Below are positions 1 to 11,893 of a stretch of 64,000 nt of DNA, in pieces. Origin of the DNA: Oidiodendron maius Zn. Taxonomy: Eukaryota > Ascomycota > Leotiomycetes > Myxotrichaceae. The DNA lies in assembly GCA_000827325.1 (NCBI GenBank), contig KN832872.1, positions 248,001-312,000 of the forward strand, given 5' to 3'. The notes beneath the pieces are model-generated. The model saw only the letters and a list, made by a program, of their open reading frames with translations, made no database searches and was not told the origin of the DNA. The position numbers were made by a program, and so were the translations under genes. The first letter of the stretch is position 1; each line of letters starts with the position of its first letter.

Positions 1-950
1 ACATATATAAGCCAATCGAATTCTCTGAATACAATATGACATGGATGTTGGTTGCGTCGGAGGTAATTCCACGTTAACCATCCCATCAACGAGGTCTTCA
101 TCGCGGATATTTTTTGGGATGTTGACTACCATATGGTTGGGATTGATAACATAGATGCGTTCCTGAGAGCCAGCATATCCACTAAGCATCCTACAAGGTG
201 ATTAGCCGCGAAGTGGCAAAAGAATTTGTGAATCGCACCAGTCGGTTGCCACAAGATACCACCAAACTCTTCGTCCTATCCCGGCCTGAACAGAATCTGT
301 CGAAGGTGGCACCATCATCGCAGAATTTGAGGGATGGTCAATCCTATGGAGCAACAGCTCTCGAGCCGAAGAAATTGCTGTGCTAATCAAGTTCCGATAC
401 TCGACGACATGCTTTCGAGACTACACACTACAAACGAGATGATGATTATGGCTTGCACATCCTCCAGCGCCCCAGATGTTGTTCGACTCGAATACTCTAG
501 GACATCTAAAGTCGCTTTGACCCATGATGGGGATCGACTGTCTGCTTCCTCGATGGTAGAAAATACGTTATCAGGATCTCGAATGTTCCATGAGTATGCT
601 GCACTTGCAAGAATACTCAAAAGCAGGGCGAAAAGTCCAGGTTTTATGTGGGACTGGCTTAGATCGTCATAGACAGCGTCCAAGAGAATCCTTATGGAAG
701 GTGGGTGAACGACATGATGGATGTGAGTAATTTCGCGAAGATATTTCTCCACAAGAACTCTTGATTCCTCTCGCTGCGGGAGCCAGATACATTTCGTAGG
801 CTCTCCAGGTGAAAAGGGCCCAGAAGGGGCTGGAAAGAAGTACGACGCATATTTTGTGATCTGTTGGACGGGGCATGTTCGAAATACGATTTTATCAGGG
901 CATATTGATTTCTGGAAGTTTACTCAGGACGCTATATTTCCGCTGCAGAC
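1..950 (-). pseudogene. C6-type fungal transcription factor (middle homology region), broken and cut by the window edge
   Basis: On the minus strand the sequence reads as the regulatory middle domain of a fungal Zn2Cys6-family transcription factor. Seen in order are a segment with YLREITHIHHVVHPPS, one with ISSARELLLHRID, the hallmark IGRRVWWYLVATDW, then NPNHMVVNIPKNIRDEDLV, which continues out of the window at base 1. A 48 nt intron (191-238) joins ATDW to MLSGYAG. Between the first two segments, near 395-405, the frame slips by one base with no room for an intron, so the gene looks frameshifted unless the assembly is wrong. No zinc-cluster motif (CX2CX6C) is visible upstream. The frame is open to about 920, where a stop appears, so the N-terminus is missing or lies behind an unseen exon. 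It is head to head with the O-methyltransferase to its right, as a cluster regulator often is. The family call is firm; the target genes are unknown. Confidence 0.65.
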
Positions 951-1115
951 AATTTAATGCTATACTGACCGAAGAGGGTTGGGACATGCATTCTCTCTCG
1001 AGCCAGTCAGAATCTATTGTGGCTGGTCGCTGGTACTGAATGTGCAAACGACTTGGAGCTGGAGAGTCTCTGCCGAAGCCACCAACATCCGACGATGCGT
1101 GCGCACACGTCGTAG

Positions 1116-2301
1116 CATTTGGAGCTTGCCGTTATTTATGTCGGTGTAGATCTCGGCCTGTTCAACGAACTTGCTGCAGATAGGGAGGGTACATTCACGC
1201 TGGCCCAACTTTCAGAGAAAACAGGGGCATCTCCGGACCTTCTCGGTAGTAGATAGTGCTTCTCTCTTCTGTGCTGTGCCGAGTGATGATTTCCTACTAG
1301 AGCGAATTCTTCGATATCTCTCGTCAATTGGCCACATAGACAATGTAGGCCCAAATCAGTTCAGAGCTAGTCGGATTACCCCGTTGCTTGCGGATCCGAT
1401 GACAGAGGCTATGCTCTGTCATGGGTATGTTCCTCGTGATGCATTACGTTAGGGAGAGTGGTTAATGAAAACTTCAAAGGTTCGGAACCTGTGGTCCAGC
1501 TATTCAAGCATTCCCATCCTTCCTAGCAGAAAACAATTACCAAGACATCACCAGCAACAAAAAGACTGCCTTCCAGAAAGGCTTCAATACTGAGCTCACG
1601 GGGTTCCAGTGGATGGCTCAGAACCCCAAGCAATTCGGCGCCTTGCAAAAGATCATGACTGCTCTGCAATCGAGCGACTGGATGGAGGGCTTTGATATCC
1701 TCAACAAGGCAGCTCGTGCATTTTCATCGGGCCAGGCTGAGAAAGTCTTCTTAGTCGACGTGGGCGGTGGACATGGCCATCAAGCTCTACAGCTCCTGGG
1801 GAGATGTCCTAACTTGCATGGGCATATTGTGCTGCAAGATCTCCCGCAGGCTGTGGATCAGCTACCACCTCTTGACGGCGTGAGAGCCATGGCTCAAGAC
1901 TTCTTCGAGACGCAAACTATTGAGGGTGGGTTAAATCAATCTCCACTCACCTAAACAGCCGCGGAATGCACCTCAACTAACATTGTAAAGGTGCCAATTT
2001 CTACTACATGCGCCGAGTCCTTCACGACTGGCCGGACGATCTATGCGTCAAGATCTTGAAGAATCTGGGGGCCGCCATGGATAGTCAGTCATACATCTTA
2101 ATCAACGAAGTCGTGCTCCCAAACATCAATGCACATTGGCACGCTGCCATGCAGGATATATCCATGGGTATCTTACTTGGGGGCAAAGAGAGGTCGAAGG
2201 CGCAGTGGGAAAAGTTGGTGGTGCAGGCAGGACTTGAAATGGCAGAGATTCACACACAAGACATCTCGTCGTATCAGTCGATCATCGCTCTGAAGTTGTA
2301 G
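1116..2301 (+). CDS. Family-2 O-methyltransferase (SAM-dependent, secondary-metabolite type), N-terminus unresolved
   Basis: Exons are about 1116-1245, 1301-1424, 1480-1925 and 1991-2301. They join in one frame and give about 336 residues from a probable acceptor at 1115. The first exon reads VGVDLGLFNELAADREG, the usual winged-helix dimerisation start of this family. The next gives ILRYLSSIGHI and ITPLLADPMTEAM. Then come the SAM-binding glycine motif VDVGGGHG and, after the last intron, the catalytic-base region RRVLHDWPDD. Enzymes of this class transfer a methyl group from SAM to hydroxyls of polyketides, alkaloids or phenolics in the cytosol; the substrate cannot be read here. Family members are usually near 390-400 residues, so 50-60 residues are missing. 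No clean ATG exon was found between 980 and 1115: the frame is stopped just before the acceptor. A hidden first exon or a decayed 5' end are both possible. The start given is the acceptor, not a start codon. Confidence 0.8.
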
Positions 2302-3729
2302 TAGATAGACTGGGTGGAGAACCGTGTGTCGTACAGGCTTTGCATTGATACTCTCTACTCCGTCGTTTCATCATCGAGCTGGCTTGAATTTAACCAACCA
2401 CGAGTCAACATGCCACAAATCGAACTCCTTACAATGACGCCCATAATCATTTCGTACCAGCCTCCCTACCTGTCGTAAGAGCAAGCACTCGCAGCTGACA
2501 CTAACTGCCCGAGAAGCCACCCCAGCCGGGCATCCAGCGGTTGCGGCAAAGTGTGCTTCCCGGCCACCACAAAGATCAAGGACGGCAGGCTCTTCTTTAC
2601 TGAATTCTGTACAATCGGGCCCGTGTCTTCTTCTCCAATGATACTAGCGTGGAGCAAGTGCGTTGAGACGAAGCAGGCTGAGACAAGCACGTTGTAACCT
2701 GACCATGGGAGTTTTGATGGCCGCTTGGCGAGTCTTGGCTTCGAACAGGCCAAGATATAGGGAAGGAGAGGGATATAGAACATTATGAGATATTCAATGT
2801 GTAGATACCGAGGCCTGTGAGACACACCTACTGCAGGTACGAGAGAATATTCGGGGGGGCGAGGAGATGATTCCATAGCTGACTGGAGATAAAGACATCC
2901 TAGTTGAGCCAACCCACCTCATATCGGCAAGCGATACGATAAGGGGTGCGGTTATCACCCGTGCCGCATCAGGCCCCCACGCAGCGGGCCATCCGGCTGC
3001 TGCCGAGAGGGCGTGCCCGTATCATACCGGTTTTCTGGATCTCACCGTCGATACGTCGACTAACGGATGGGAATGGAAACAACTCATCCGGATCCACCGG
3101 TCTGATCGTCTCTCCCCAGCCATTCGTGTGTTGTCGTGCACGTTAAGTTCTGACTTCCAGTCCCTATTCTCTCTCTCTCTTCTTTTTTTCCCTCTCTCTG
3201 TCTCTTACTTCCTCTCTCTGTCCCCTTCCTTCCCTTATCTTCCCCCCCTCCTTCCTCTTCTTCCTCTCTGTCCTATCTCTTAGTCTTCTCCCAGCACCCT
3301 AGATTTAGATTCACTATGCAAACGGCGACTTCCCCAACTCTTCTTGATAACAGGGTCCGGGGCATCACCGCTCACTATCTTCCACACGCGCACCACCTCG
3401 TCGAGGCCGGCCATCTCGGCACCACCCCTCCCGTCTGTCTCGCGCTGCAAATCCGCCCACCCCGTGGTTTGACAATCAGACCTTTCCAAACCTGCAGTAT
3501 CATCACGTCCTTAGAAGCCCGTGCCTCTCTGATACGTTAGGCGCCAGATCGACGGCAGGTCAGGTACCGAATACGCGGGGAGCGGAAACGACAAACCCCT
3601 TCCGTTCAGCAGGTTTCGTGCGCGCTTTGGGAGAGCATCATTAGCACAGCTGGGGCTTTCCCCACGCAGCTGCCTTTTAATCTTGCCTCTGTTTCTACCG
3701 GTTTTATAACTCTAGTTGCCATTTCGACA
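2302..3729. other. Intergenic, no convincing gene; pyrimidine-rich tract before the TRP-like gene
   Basis: This 1.4 kb stretch has only one long open frame (minus strand, 2466-2912), which has no recognisable motif. From about 3170 to 3290 the plus strand is almost pure C and T, about 430 bp before the start codon of the TRP-like gene. CT-rich blocks of this sort are common in promoters and 5' leaders of filamentous fungi and probably mark transcription initiation for that gene. Confidence 0.5.
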
Positions 3730-6551
3730 ATGGCACGCTTTCCTTTATTTTTGGGATCCTGGACTGCGGGGCTGGTGTCTTCCTTGACGCTCATCAGTGC
3801 CATACTTCCATGGGTTCGAGCAGATAGTGCTCCGGCGACCATTATTGGGACCAACGCGGCAGGCGTGGAGCAGGTCTTGCTCGTGGATCGGTATCCAGCC
3901 CTATACACTGGAGATTTTGGCGATTGCATGGGTGGCCAGAGTTTGATCAACATCACTTCTTTCGATGCAGCTTATTATGCCGATAATTTGACCGTTCTCT
4001 TTGACCTGGCAGGCACTACGAACTTGAGGAGCGAGGCGGTGATATGTCTGTTTCACCCCCTATCAATGATGTCTGCTGGGGAGGAACTAGCCTAGCTAAC
4101 TCTTGCTCTAGTGTACATATCGGTGGAAGCTTGTAAGACGGGGACCTGACGGAAAATTTAGATCATACTAACGCTTCATTAGATGGTGAGGATCGATTTA
4201 ACCTCACATTTGACCCGTGCGGTGCAGGCTTTACGACGTAGGCTTCATCACTTCTCCTCGGTTTCAATTTCCTAACCTCTGCCAGTCTCTGTCCCCTGAA
4301 TGCCAGCACTCCTGTTACAGGGTCAGCGACAATTCCTATTGGGCCCCAATATGTTACTGGTATCCCGAATATCGCTTTGTCGATTCCTGATTTCGAAGGG
4401 TCAGCCACTCTACGGATTTTCTCCAATGCCACACAAACGCAGATTGGCTGCTTCCAGGCTGTCATGAGAAATGCGAATTCATTTTCACACCCGGCAGCCG
4501 TCGGATCGGTCCTGGCAGTCTTTACTGTTGTTGCTCTCCTGGCATCCTTCGCAACTGCCATATATGGTGTCAGTGTACCACAAATACGAACGCACTACGC
4601 CCATTCTCTGTCCATGCTGGTTGTGTTTGAGGTCTTCCAGTATATCTTCTTTTCTGGAGCCTTGTCCCTGTCGTGGCCAAGTGTCTTGCCTGCATTTTGG
4701 AGCAATTTCGCTTGGTCGGGTGGCCAGATTCACGCAGCTCCGATCATAAACTCTATCAATAAATTCGTTGGCGTGTCCGGGAATTCAAGCCAAGTCGGCG
4801 GTGCCGGCACCGTCGATCTAAATACTGCCGGCGGCCTACAGCAACAAATCTACGGACGTTCCATGGAGAGGCATTGGGATATACTGGCTAACCGCAGTGA
4901 ACTAGCGGCAAGCAGTATCTACAAGCGGGTGGGTAAAGAGAGCGCCTCACAATTCTCACTGAACCCTTGGGCTGGTTCACCTGTGAGCCCCGGCCTCCCA
5001 CTCCCTGGAACCTTTAATGGATTTGTTGGAGAGCTTGCACAAAGCAACATCCCAGCTGCAGATGCCTTTTTGAATGGACTCCTTTGGTTTCTAATTTTCG
5101 TTTCTATACTCATTGGTGCAATGACCGTTTTCAAATGGTCCCTAGAGTTTTTCACTCACATGAAGGTATTAAAACCAGACCGCTTTATCATTTTTCGAAG
5201 CCTTTGGTTAGGTTATGTGGGCCTCGTCGTCCTTCGATCCATGCTGATCGCATTTTTCATGATAATGACCCTGACTCTTTACCAATTCTCTTCTGGGGGG
5301 AAAACGGGAGTTCTGGCAGTTGCAACGATAGCGTTCGTTATCTTCTTTGCGGGCATTCTCGGCGCAACCTTGTACGCAACATACTCCAGGGTGCGACTTG
5401 GCAAATATACCCCTGAATCTGATAGCGCGAAACCCCAACAGAAAATGTCCATGAAGGTTATATCATGGTTCAAGATGTCGTGGGCAAACGCCCTACGCAA
5501 TGGCAAGAATAGGACAAATCCAGCAACGTCTGTGTCCCTTTTCCAGCTCCACCCCTTGAACGGCGAATCGGAGCATCAAAGTGTCCACCAGGACGAGAAC
5601 CATATAAAGCGCTTTGGCTGGCTATCTGCACGTTATCGACGGACAAGATGGTGGTTTGCTGCGGTATGGGTTATCTACCAGTTCGTGCGAGCCTGCTTTA
5701 TTGGTGGAGCACGTGGACATCCGACGGCTCAGGTTTTCGGACTTCTCGTCTGGGAGATCATTGCATTAGTTGCAATTATTATCATCAATCCATTTGAGGG
5801 AACTCGCAATACTGCACTATCAGTTTACATGCTTGGCCTAAGCAAAGTGGTCACTACTGGTCTCTCTGTTGCATTTCTGCCTCAGTTCAACGTCGCAAGA
5901 ATTCCAACAACGGTTATCGGAATCGTCATCATTGTCATCCAGGGACTTCTTGTTATAGGCCTCTTGATTCTAATCGTTCTCGGTGCCATATCGACCTATA
6001 TGTCAATCACCCGCAACCGAGATCATATCAAACCACGCGACCTAGAGATTATCCGACTGAAATACTTTAATACGATTGATAGGAAAGCAATTGACCTTCC
6101 CCCTCCACCGCCACCGGTGCCCCAGACACCAAAAGAGCCAAACTTCAATGTGATAACGGTGCGCCGAGCGCCGAAGATTGAAGACGAGGATGAAGATCTC
6201 GTTCCGGACATAATCCACCCAGGTGCTGAATCTCAAGGCGCACTTGCCAATCGAATCAGCAGAGCCAGCAGTATTGGCAGTTATAAATCTGTGTATGGTA
6301 ATGTTCCATTTGGAGCCAGGGTTCATCGGGCCAGTTGGAGTTCTCGAGACTTCCAGATTTGGCAGGAAGAACGGTCGGGTTCGCCCTCAAACCCAGCATC
6401 GCGTCGAACCAGCACGCGCAACACGACCAACCATTCTGCCTCGAACCCACCGCTAGTGAAGCCAACAGCTTCGGAATCTAGTCTGAGAACTTCGACCCCA
6501 ACAATTGGCCAGGAAAAGCCAGCTAATCGCAGTGTAGCATTCGCTGAATAA
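3730..6551 (+). CDS. TRP-like / flavin-carrier (Flc, Pkd2-type) polytopic membrane protein
   Basis: Exons 3730-4045, 4112-4132, 4183-4237 and 4286-6551 give 885 residues; the 21 nt second exon is a micro-exon. The protein starts with a signal peptide (hydrophobic to about residue 30, ending near WVRAD). A lumenal ML-like domain follows, with sequences such as DCMGGQSLINITSFDAAYY and the cysteine pairs in DPCGAGF and LCPLN. Then come about nine membrane segments, with typical motifs HYAHSLSMLVVFEVFQY and SNFAWSGGQI. The cytosolic tail is long, with a polyproline run, acidic stretches and Ser/Arg-rich ends. This is the TRP-like family that includes yeast Flc1-3, fission yeast Pkd2 and Neurospora spray. 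Members act in the ER, vacuole or plasma membrane in calcium homeostasis, cell-wall integrity and FAD/haem handling. The exact transported species is not settled by sequence. The length and order of parts are usual for filamentous fungi. Confidence 0.9.
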
Positions 6552-7422
6552 ATAACATAAATATGAGTTGAGCCATTATCATCATGAAGTCACGAAAGGT
6601 TAGGTTTTGATTGGAGTTGAATAGAGGTGCTATACAGGTACACGACGGGCCATGACTCATGCAAATCATAAGCTGGGGTTTTCTTTCCATTTATGAAATG
6701 CCCACCCTCATAGCCTTTTGCGTTACTTAGTCTCGTCATTGTAATTGACATGAAATCGGGTTGCGTTGCAGAATGGCCGACTTGGATGGTTTCGGTTCAG
6801 ACCATTAGACATGGTACGGGCTGGCGTCTGGCAACGACTCGACCCTCTTAATAGAATTGGATCAGCATCACATGTCTGCGAAGATAGCAATGCACTCATT
6901 ACAGAATACTATATATCATTTCCTGTTCTACTTGACTGCCACGTGCATTGAGATTCAAAAAACGAGTTGTACCTCCCTTCTTGGGCGCTTGTGATGAGAG
7001 AGAAGCAAAGTAAAGCGTTGACAATACCATGTAATATTCTATAATTTGGATCGAGCTTGGAACCCCGCTGCCATATGGAAGTAGATTCAAAGAATGCCAC
7101 TGCCACGTGACCTTGTCGCGCTGACCCTTCCTCCTGTAGACGCGTTCCAGGCATGGTCTCCTTGCCTCATCTCAATTACCCACGTCAAACTCCATGTAAG
7201 ATATCTCGTTTTCTTCTCCTCTTCCTTTCCTCTTTTGAGACAATACCAGACGGAATTAGGTAAGAAGGTCGATTTCAATTTCTCCCATCGACTCGACATT
7301 TCTTCACTATATGAAACGCAACAAGCTGTAAAGGTTGACTCTGTTCTTCGCATCAATGGTCTCTCACACGTATCTATTTTCACAATTTCTCAGAGCTGAA
7401 CGCTAAGTGCATCGTTGTCAAA
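6552..7422. other. Intergenic region between the TRP-like gene and rec8; rec8 promoter
   Basis: No gene is supported here. Open frames on both strands lack recognisable motifs. An ACGCGT hexamer lies at 7140-7145, 283 bp before the rec8 start. The last 230 bases before rec8 contain a short CT-rich stretch (7210-7240). Confidence 0.4.
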
Positions 7423-9722
7423 ATGTTCTACAGCCATGAAAGTGAGCATCGAGACCTTTAAGCAAAGTAGCTTGATCTGATTCCATCTAGTCTTGACAAG
7501 CCGCAAATATGGCGTCGCTACCGTCTGGTAAGTCGACAGTGCCTTGACATATCGCGGAATCATACCTGTGTTGCAGTGACTTACAAGAATTATGCAGGTT
7601 GGTGGCCACACTTGGAGCCAAGTCCAGCACCAAGAAGGTAACTCGTAAGGCCATCCTTGATGTCGACGTTCGCAAAGCTTGTGATACTATCATACAGCCA
7701 GAGGCACCAATGGCTCTAAGACTTCAGAGCAATCTTCTGTGTGTACTCTTCAGAGATTAATGTTTTGAGTTTGCTGACCTTGCCAGCTATGGGGTCACCA
7801 GAGTGTATGACCAGCAGTGCCACTACGTCCTCCTGGATGCGCAGGCAGTCAATAATAACATTCAAGCTATGTTGATATCTGCCAAAGCTAACGACCTCGA
7901 GCCAGGAGCTGGTAAAGCCCGGTAATACTAATCTTCATTGTTCGCGACGAATTTACTAATATCTCGCAGTCCAGATCAGCTCATCCTCATGGATGATCCG
8001 GCCTTTCTTCCTGAAACTGCCCTCCCGGCACTCGACTTTGATTTGTCAAGTTTAGAACGGAGTCTCGCCGGAGTTTCTCTGCGATCTTCCCAGTCAATGA
8101 TGTCCATCCATGGACATAGTCAAGATAACCCAACTCCTCATCCAGTGGGCGTTATCCAACTTCCATCGTCTAGTACACGGTCGGAACCATACCAACTTCT
8201 CTTTGACGACCAATTCATTGGTTCAGCTCAAAGACAATTTGATGGTGCGGGAAAAGGTTCCTTCGATGATGAAGGCGAATACTTTCAAGATGATATGATC
8301 TTTGAATTCGACGGTAACGGCGAAATGAGAGATATCGATGTTGGCGAGCGAGAGGCTCGAGGGACGGGTAGTAGACGCATCCGCAAGGGAGATGAAGACG
8401 ATGCTGCATATCCAAGCATCCCAATCATGGACGAGGGGGATTTCGACATAGCCAATTTTTACGATAGTGGTCAAGGACTCCCAGACGCCGAAGCCTTTCC
8501 AATGATGAGTGGTGCGCTCGGTGGAAACGATCAGCCACAAGACCACCTTCCCTCGGAAGATCGAGTTTATGAAGAATCTTCTATTCTGGTATCTTCTAAC
8601 GCAATGGATGCACTACTCAATGCCCGCAAAACCAGAAGTCGGAAACCATTTGTCGCTGACCGGATTGTGGGGCTCCGTAATGCCGATCTCATCCTGTGGC
8701 AGAATGAGTACAAGAGTAACATGGTTTCCGCCATACTTCTAGCCCTTCAGCGTAAAGCCAATGTGCAAGCCAAGAAGAACGCATTTTGGTTTATATGCGG
8801 TGCAGGTCTTAATGGCGTGGGTTATGGAGTCGGCACTGCAAAGCTTCTCTCGCCTCTAGATATGTTTTCGGGAGCCCGTCTTTTCTCGCAGATCACTGGC
8901 AAGGCTACCCCATCCATTGTATCGAAGTTGAAAACGACAAAGCGCACTATTGACATCGATTCTGAGGAGCAAGTAACACCAAAGCGCTCGCGCCAAGGCG
9001 GAGTCGATAATGAGATCAGACATGGCAATTTCGAAGACGCTCAAGGAATACCAATAATGGAAGATGGCAGCATGGGAATAGAAATTGGCCTCGATGCAGC
9101 CTCAGCCCTCCCCGATCATCCATCCTTTGCCATGATGCCATGGAACATCTCCGCCTCGTTGAACTCCTACCAAAGGGCGGCGTCATCCAGCCACCACGGA
9201 CGTGGTGTTGGCTCTGCTGGCTATCGCCTCCCCTCAACTTCTCCCCTGGTAGGACGGGGATCGACTCTACCAGGTCCACTGGAACAATTCTCTCTGGAGG
9301 AAGATGAGATCATGTACGGTCGCGAAGAGAGCTTCGATCGTGGGTTGGAGCCCAGTAACAGCCAGGCGGAGTTCCAGATCTTCGGTCTCGCCACGCAGGT
9401 TGATGCCCAAACTGCAGCAGATAGCCAGTGGGTTCGTGACGCACTAGCTCGAGAGGCGGATAACTTCTTTGAGTACGTTCTCAACACCATCTCCGAAAAG
9501 GCAGGTGATGAGCTGGGAGAGGACAATATACACGTTGCTAATGAAATGACTGGAAAATTTGTCACTTTTGATGAGTTGTTCGATCCCACCCACAACTCAC
9601 GTGCCGTGGCCGCGCAGGCCTTCTATCATGTATTGAGCCTAGCGACAAAGAACCGTGTTGGGGTTGAGCAGGATAACGGTATCGAGCTATTTGGTTCGAT
9701 TCGAATCACAGTCATCGGATGA
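7423..9722 (+). CDS. rec8: Meiotic cohesin kleisin subunit Rec8
   Basis: Exons 7423-7441, 7491-7527, 7598-7738, 7787-7921 and 7970-9722 give 694 residues. The first exons encode the N-terminal kleisin domain that binds Smc3: MFYSHEILTSRKYG, then VWLVATLGAK, YGVTRVYDQQCHYVL. The N-terminus has HEILTSRKYG where mitotic Rad21/Scc1 has a different sequence, which favours Rec8. The middle is acidic and poorly conserved, as expected for the separase-cleaved linker. The last 95 residues form the C-terminal winged helix that binds the Smc1 head (FFEYVLNTISEKAG, FVTFDELF, AAQAFYHVLSLATK). Rec8 replaces Rad21 in meiotic cohesin, holding sister chromatids together and supporting monopolar attachment of sister centromeres. 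All introns are short and phase-consistent. I could not identify separase sites with confidence. Confidence 0.92.
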
Positions 9723-10091
9723 GTGCATGTTGACATCCAAGACGATAGTGGCCGTTTTATAATGTACAAATAATGAAAGGTGGGAATGGCTTTCTTATAT
9801 TATGGACATCCAATCATGAATGTGGCTAGATATGGATGGGTGGCATTGTATATTCAAATTTGCTAAGCTTGAAAGATGATAAGCATTGGTCACATTGCTT
9901 AACGCATCCAAAGTACTGATCATGTTATGAATATAGCTTCACTTAAAATGCGTATTCATCGTTTCAGGCCAAATAAAGTATTGAAGTCATGCCATGCGCT
10001 CAAAGAGTCAATATTGAAGTACATGTTGTACATGAGTTTAAAATTCTCCTATAATATAAAACGCCACCCACCTACTTGGTCAAATTTCATG

Positions 10092-11893
10092 TCAATGCTC
10101 GTTATCATAATCGTCATCACCATCATCCATGTTCGGTCTCTTCTCAAATTGCATGAACGTAGACTCATCGACATCACTTCCAAGGATGGCCTTCCACTCA
10201 GCGGCAACATCCTCAAGAAGCAGGTCGTTGAATGCGAGATCAAATGACGGATTTGATCTATCGGACAGGTCCTTGGTTTGCCAACCACATTCTTGCTGCT
10301 CGTAGTATACACTGTATAGTAGTTTCGTATCCTCGCCATGAGTGGTCAGAAACGCGTTAAGAGCAGTTTCAAGAAGATCTTTGCTATTAGTAGTGCAGAG
10401 AGTCGTAGCATAGAGAACACCTGTGACATGGTTAGTTTCGTAATTTACAAATAACCAAGAAACAGATGTACAGATGAAGGCATTGATCAGACTGTCAGAG
10501 GTATGTTATCTTCAATGAAATTCAGACAATGTAGATAAGTATTCATAAGTTGGATCATCATTCAACGCATTTAAAGGAGAATAGGAAATTAGATACGCAC
10601 ACTGTCCTACAGGGCATTCACCTGCATCACTAGAGTGGGGGATAACATAGGCCGGATATCTATGGGCTATGGAATCGTTGGTGAGAGTGCCTGGCGGGAA
10701 GACAATCACCGAGACGGCAGGCACAGGTGAGCCTTCAACTGAGTTTTCAAATAGAGACGTCAAGGGTGACGATACCACAGCCATAATCCTGGAGATCGTA
10801 GTGTTGTTGGGTTGAGTGTCGCTTACGAACTCTGTAAAACGGGCTAAATGTTTCGTTTGAACTGTCTCTCCATTGGAGAGCTGCACTTCGATCGGCGCAT
10901 CATTATCACTCTGTTGCGAAGAGCTGATACCTGTACCAAGAACATAAACCCCTCCACCAACGGCGCCAGCTCTACAAGCAACCTGTGCAATCTCCGCACC
11001 GCCTCCCCACTTTGGCACGACGGCTCCAAAACCAGGGCCGAATACCCCTATCGACGTAAGATGTCTCTTAATTCTAGGTAGCGAATACCCCACTGACGTT
11101 TCTTCTGGAGAGTTCAGTGACAAAGTCAAGGCGCAAATGACAGCCTGAAGTTGTGAAGATAGCTGAAACTGTGATGCTAAGAACTGAGGCAAACCACTCT
11201 TAGCATGAGACTCCCATATTTCGGCATGATTTTCGTAGTCCGCAACAAATTTTAAGAATTTCATCAAGCATCGTTTTGCGCGATTCTCAATGCTAGAGTC
11301 CTCGAAGATATCCTCGCGCCCATTCGGCAAGCGTTTCAGCGTCGCTGTCTGGGCGGGCTCGGATGGAACAGTAGGTACATATATCCACCAGTTACCTACT
11401 GCCTGGAACTCGAGTTGACGATAGACCTGAGACGAGACAAGCTGAGAGAGCAATTTCGACTTCGAGTATATTATCTGTGGTGAGAGTGACAGGCTATATG
11501 CCCTTGAAAATGAGAGAGCTTCCCCTCCGGTCGGGTCTTCGTCACTGGCTCTCCAGATCGATGCATTCCTGAATGGTCCTGTGGTAGGTTCTAGACGATG
11601 TAAGACACTAATGAGAAATAGCTTGTTGCGAATAATCACCCTTCGTAACTCTTTCTGCCCACTCCTCTATCTCTTGCAAACTAAAGGCGGCTGCAATCCC
11701 TCCATAGTACTCGTTCTGGTCGACATGGAGGACTTTCTTGTTCGACCGAGATAAAGCTCTTCAATAATAACTAGGTCAGTCAGAGATGACACAAAATATC
11801 ACTGAAAAATCAAGCTCACAGTGCAAGCAGTGACTGCCGTAAGCCTGTCCCTTCAATCACCACGTCCCACTGTGTCTCGCTCAGAGATTCCAT
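10092..11893 (-). CDS. Rab escort protein (REP, Mrs6) of the RabGDI superfamily
   Basis: The first exons are 11820-11893 and 11640-11758; a long exon then runs down from 11590. The N-terminus has DVVIEGTG where REPs carry the degenerate dinucleotide-fold motif, followed by KVLHVDQNEYYGG, the superfamily signature. Later landmarks are RAYSLSLSPQIIYSKS, GQCAYLISYS and the acidic tail DDGDDDYDNEH. Rab escort proteins present newly made Rab GTPases to geranylgeranyltransferase II and deliver them to membranes in the cytosol. The long exon meets a stop at 10512, yet clear C-terminal coding sequence resumes at 10420 (NSKDLLETALNAFLTTHG) and ends at 10092. The two do not join with a single standard intron. 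A 20 nt micro-exon at about 10471-10490 would restore the frame. The C-terminal join is therefore the weak part of this model; the family call is firm. Confidence 0.85.

Noticed and set aside
2466-2912. 148-codon minus-strand open frame between the O-methyltransferase and the TRP-like gene
   Set aside because: It has no motif, no splice partners and an odd composition; it probably arises by chance.
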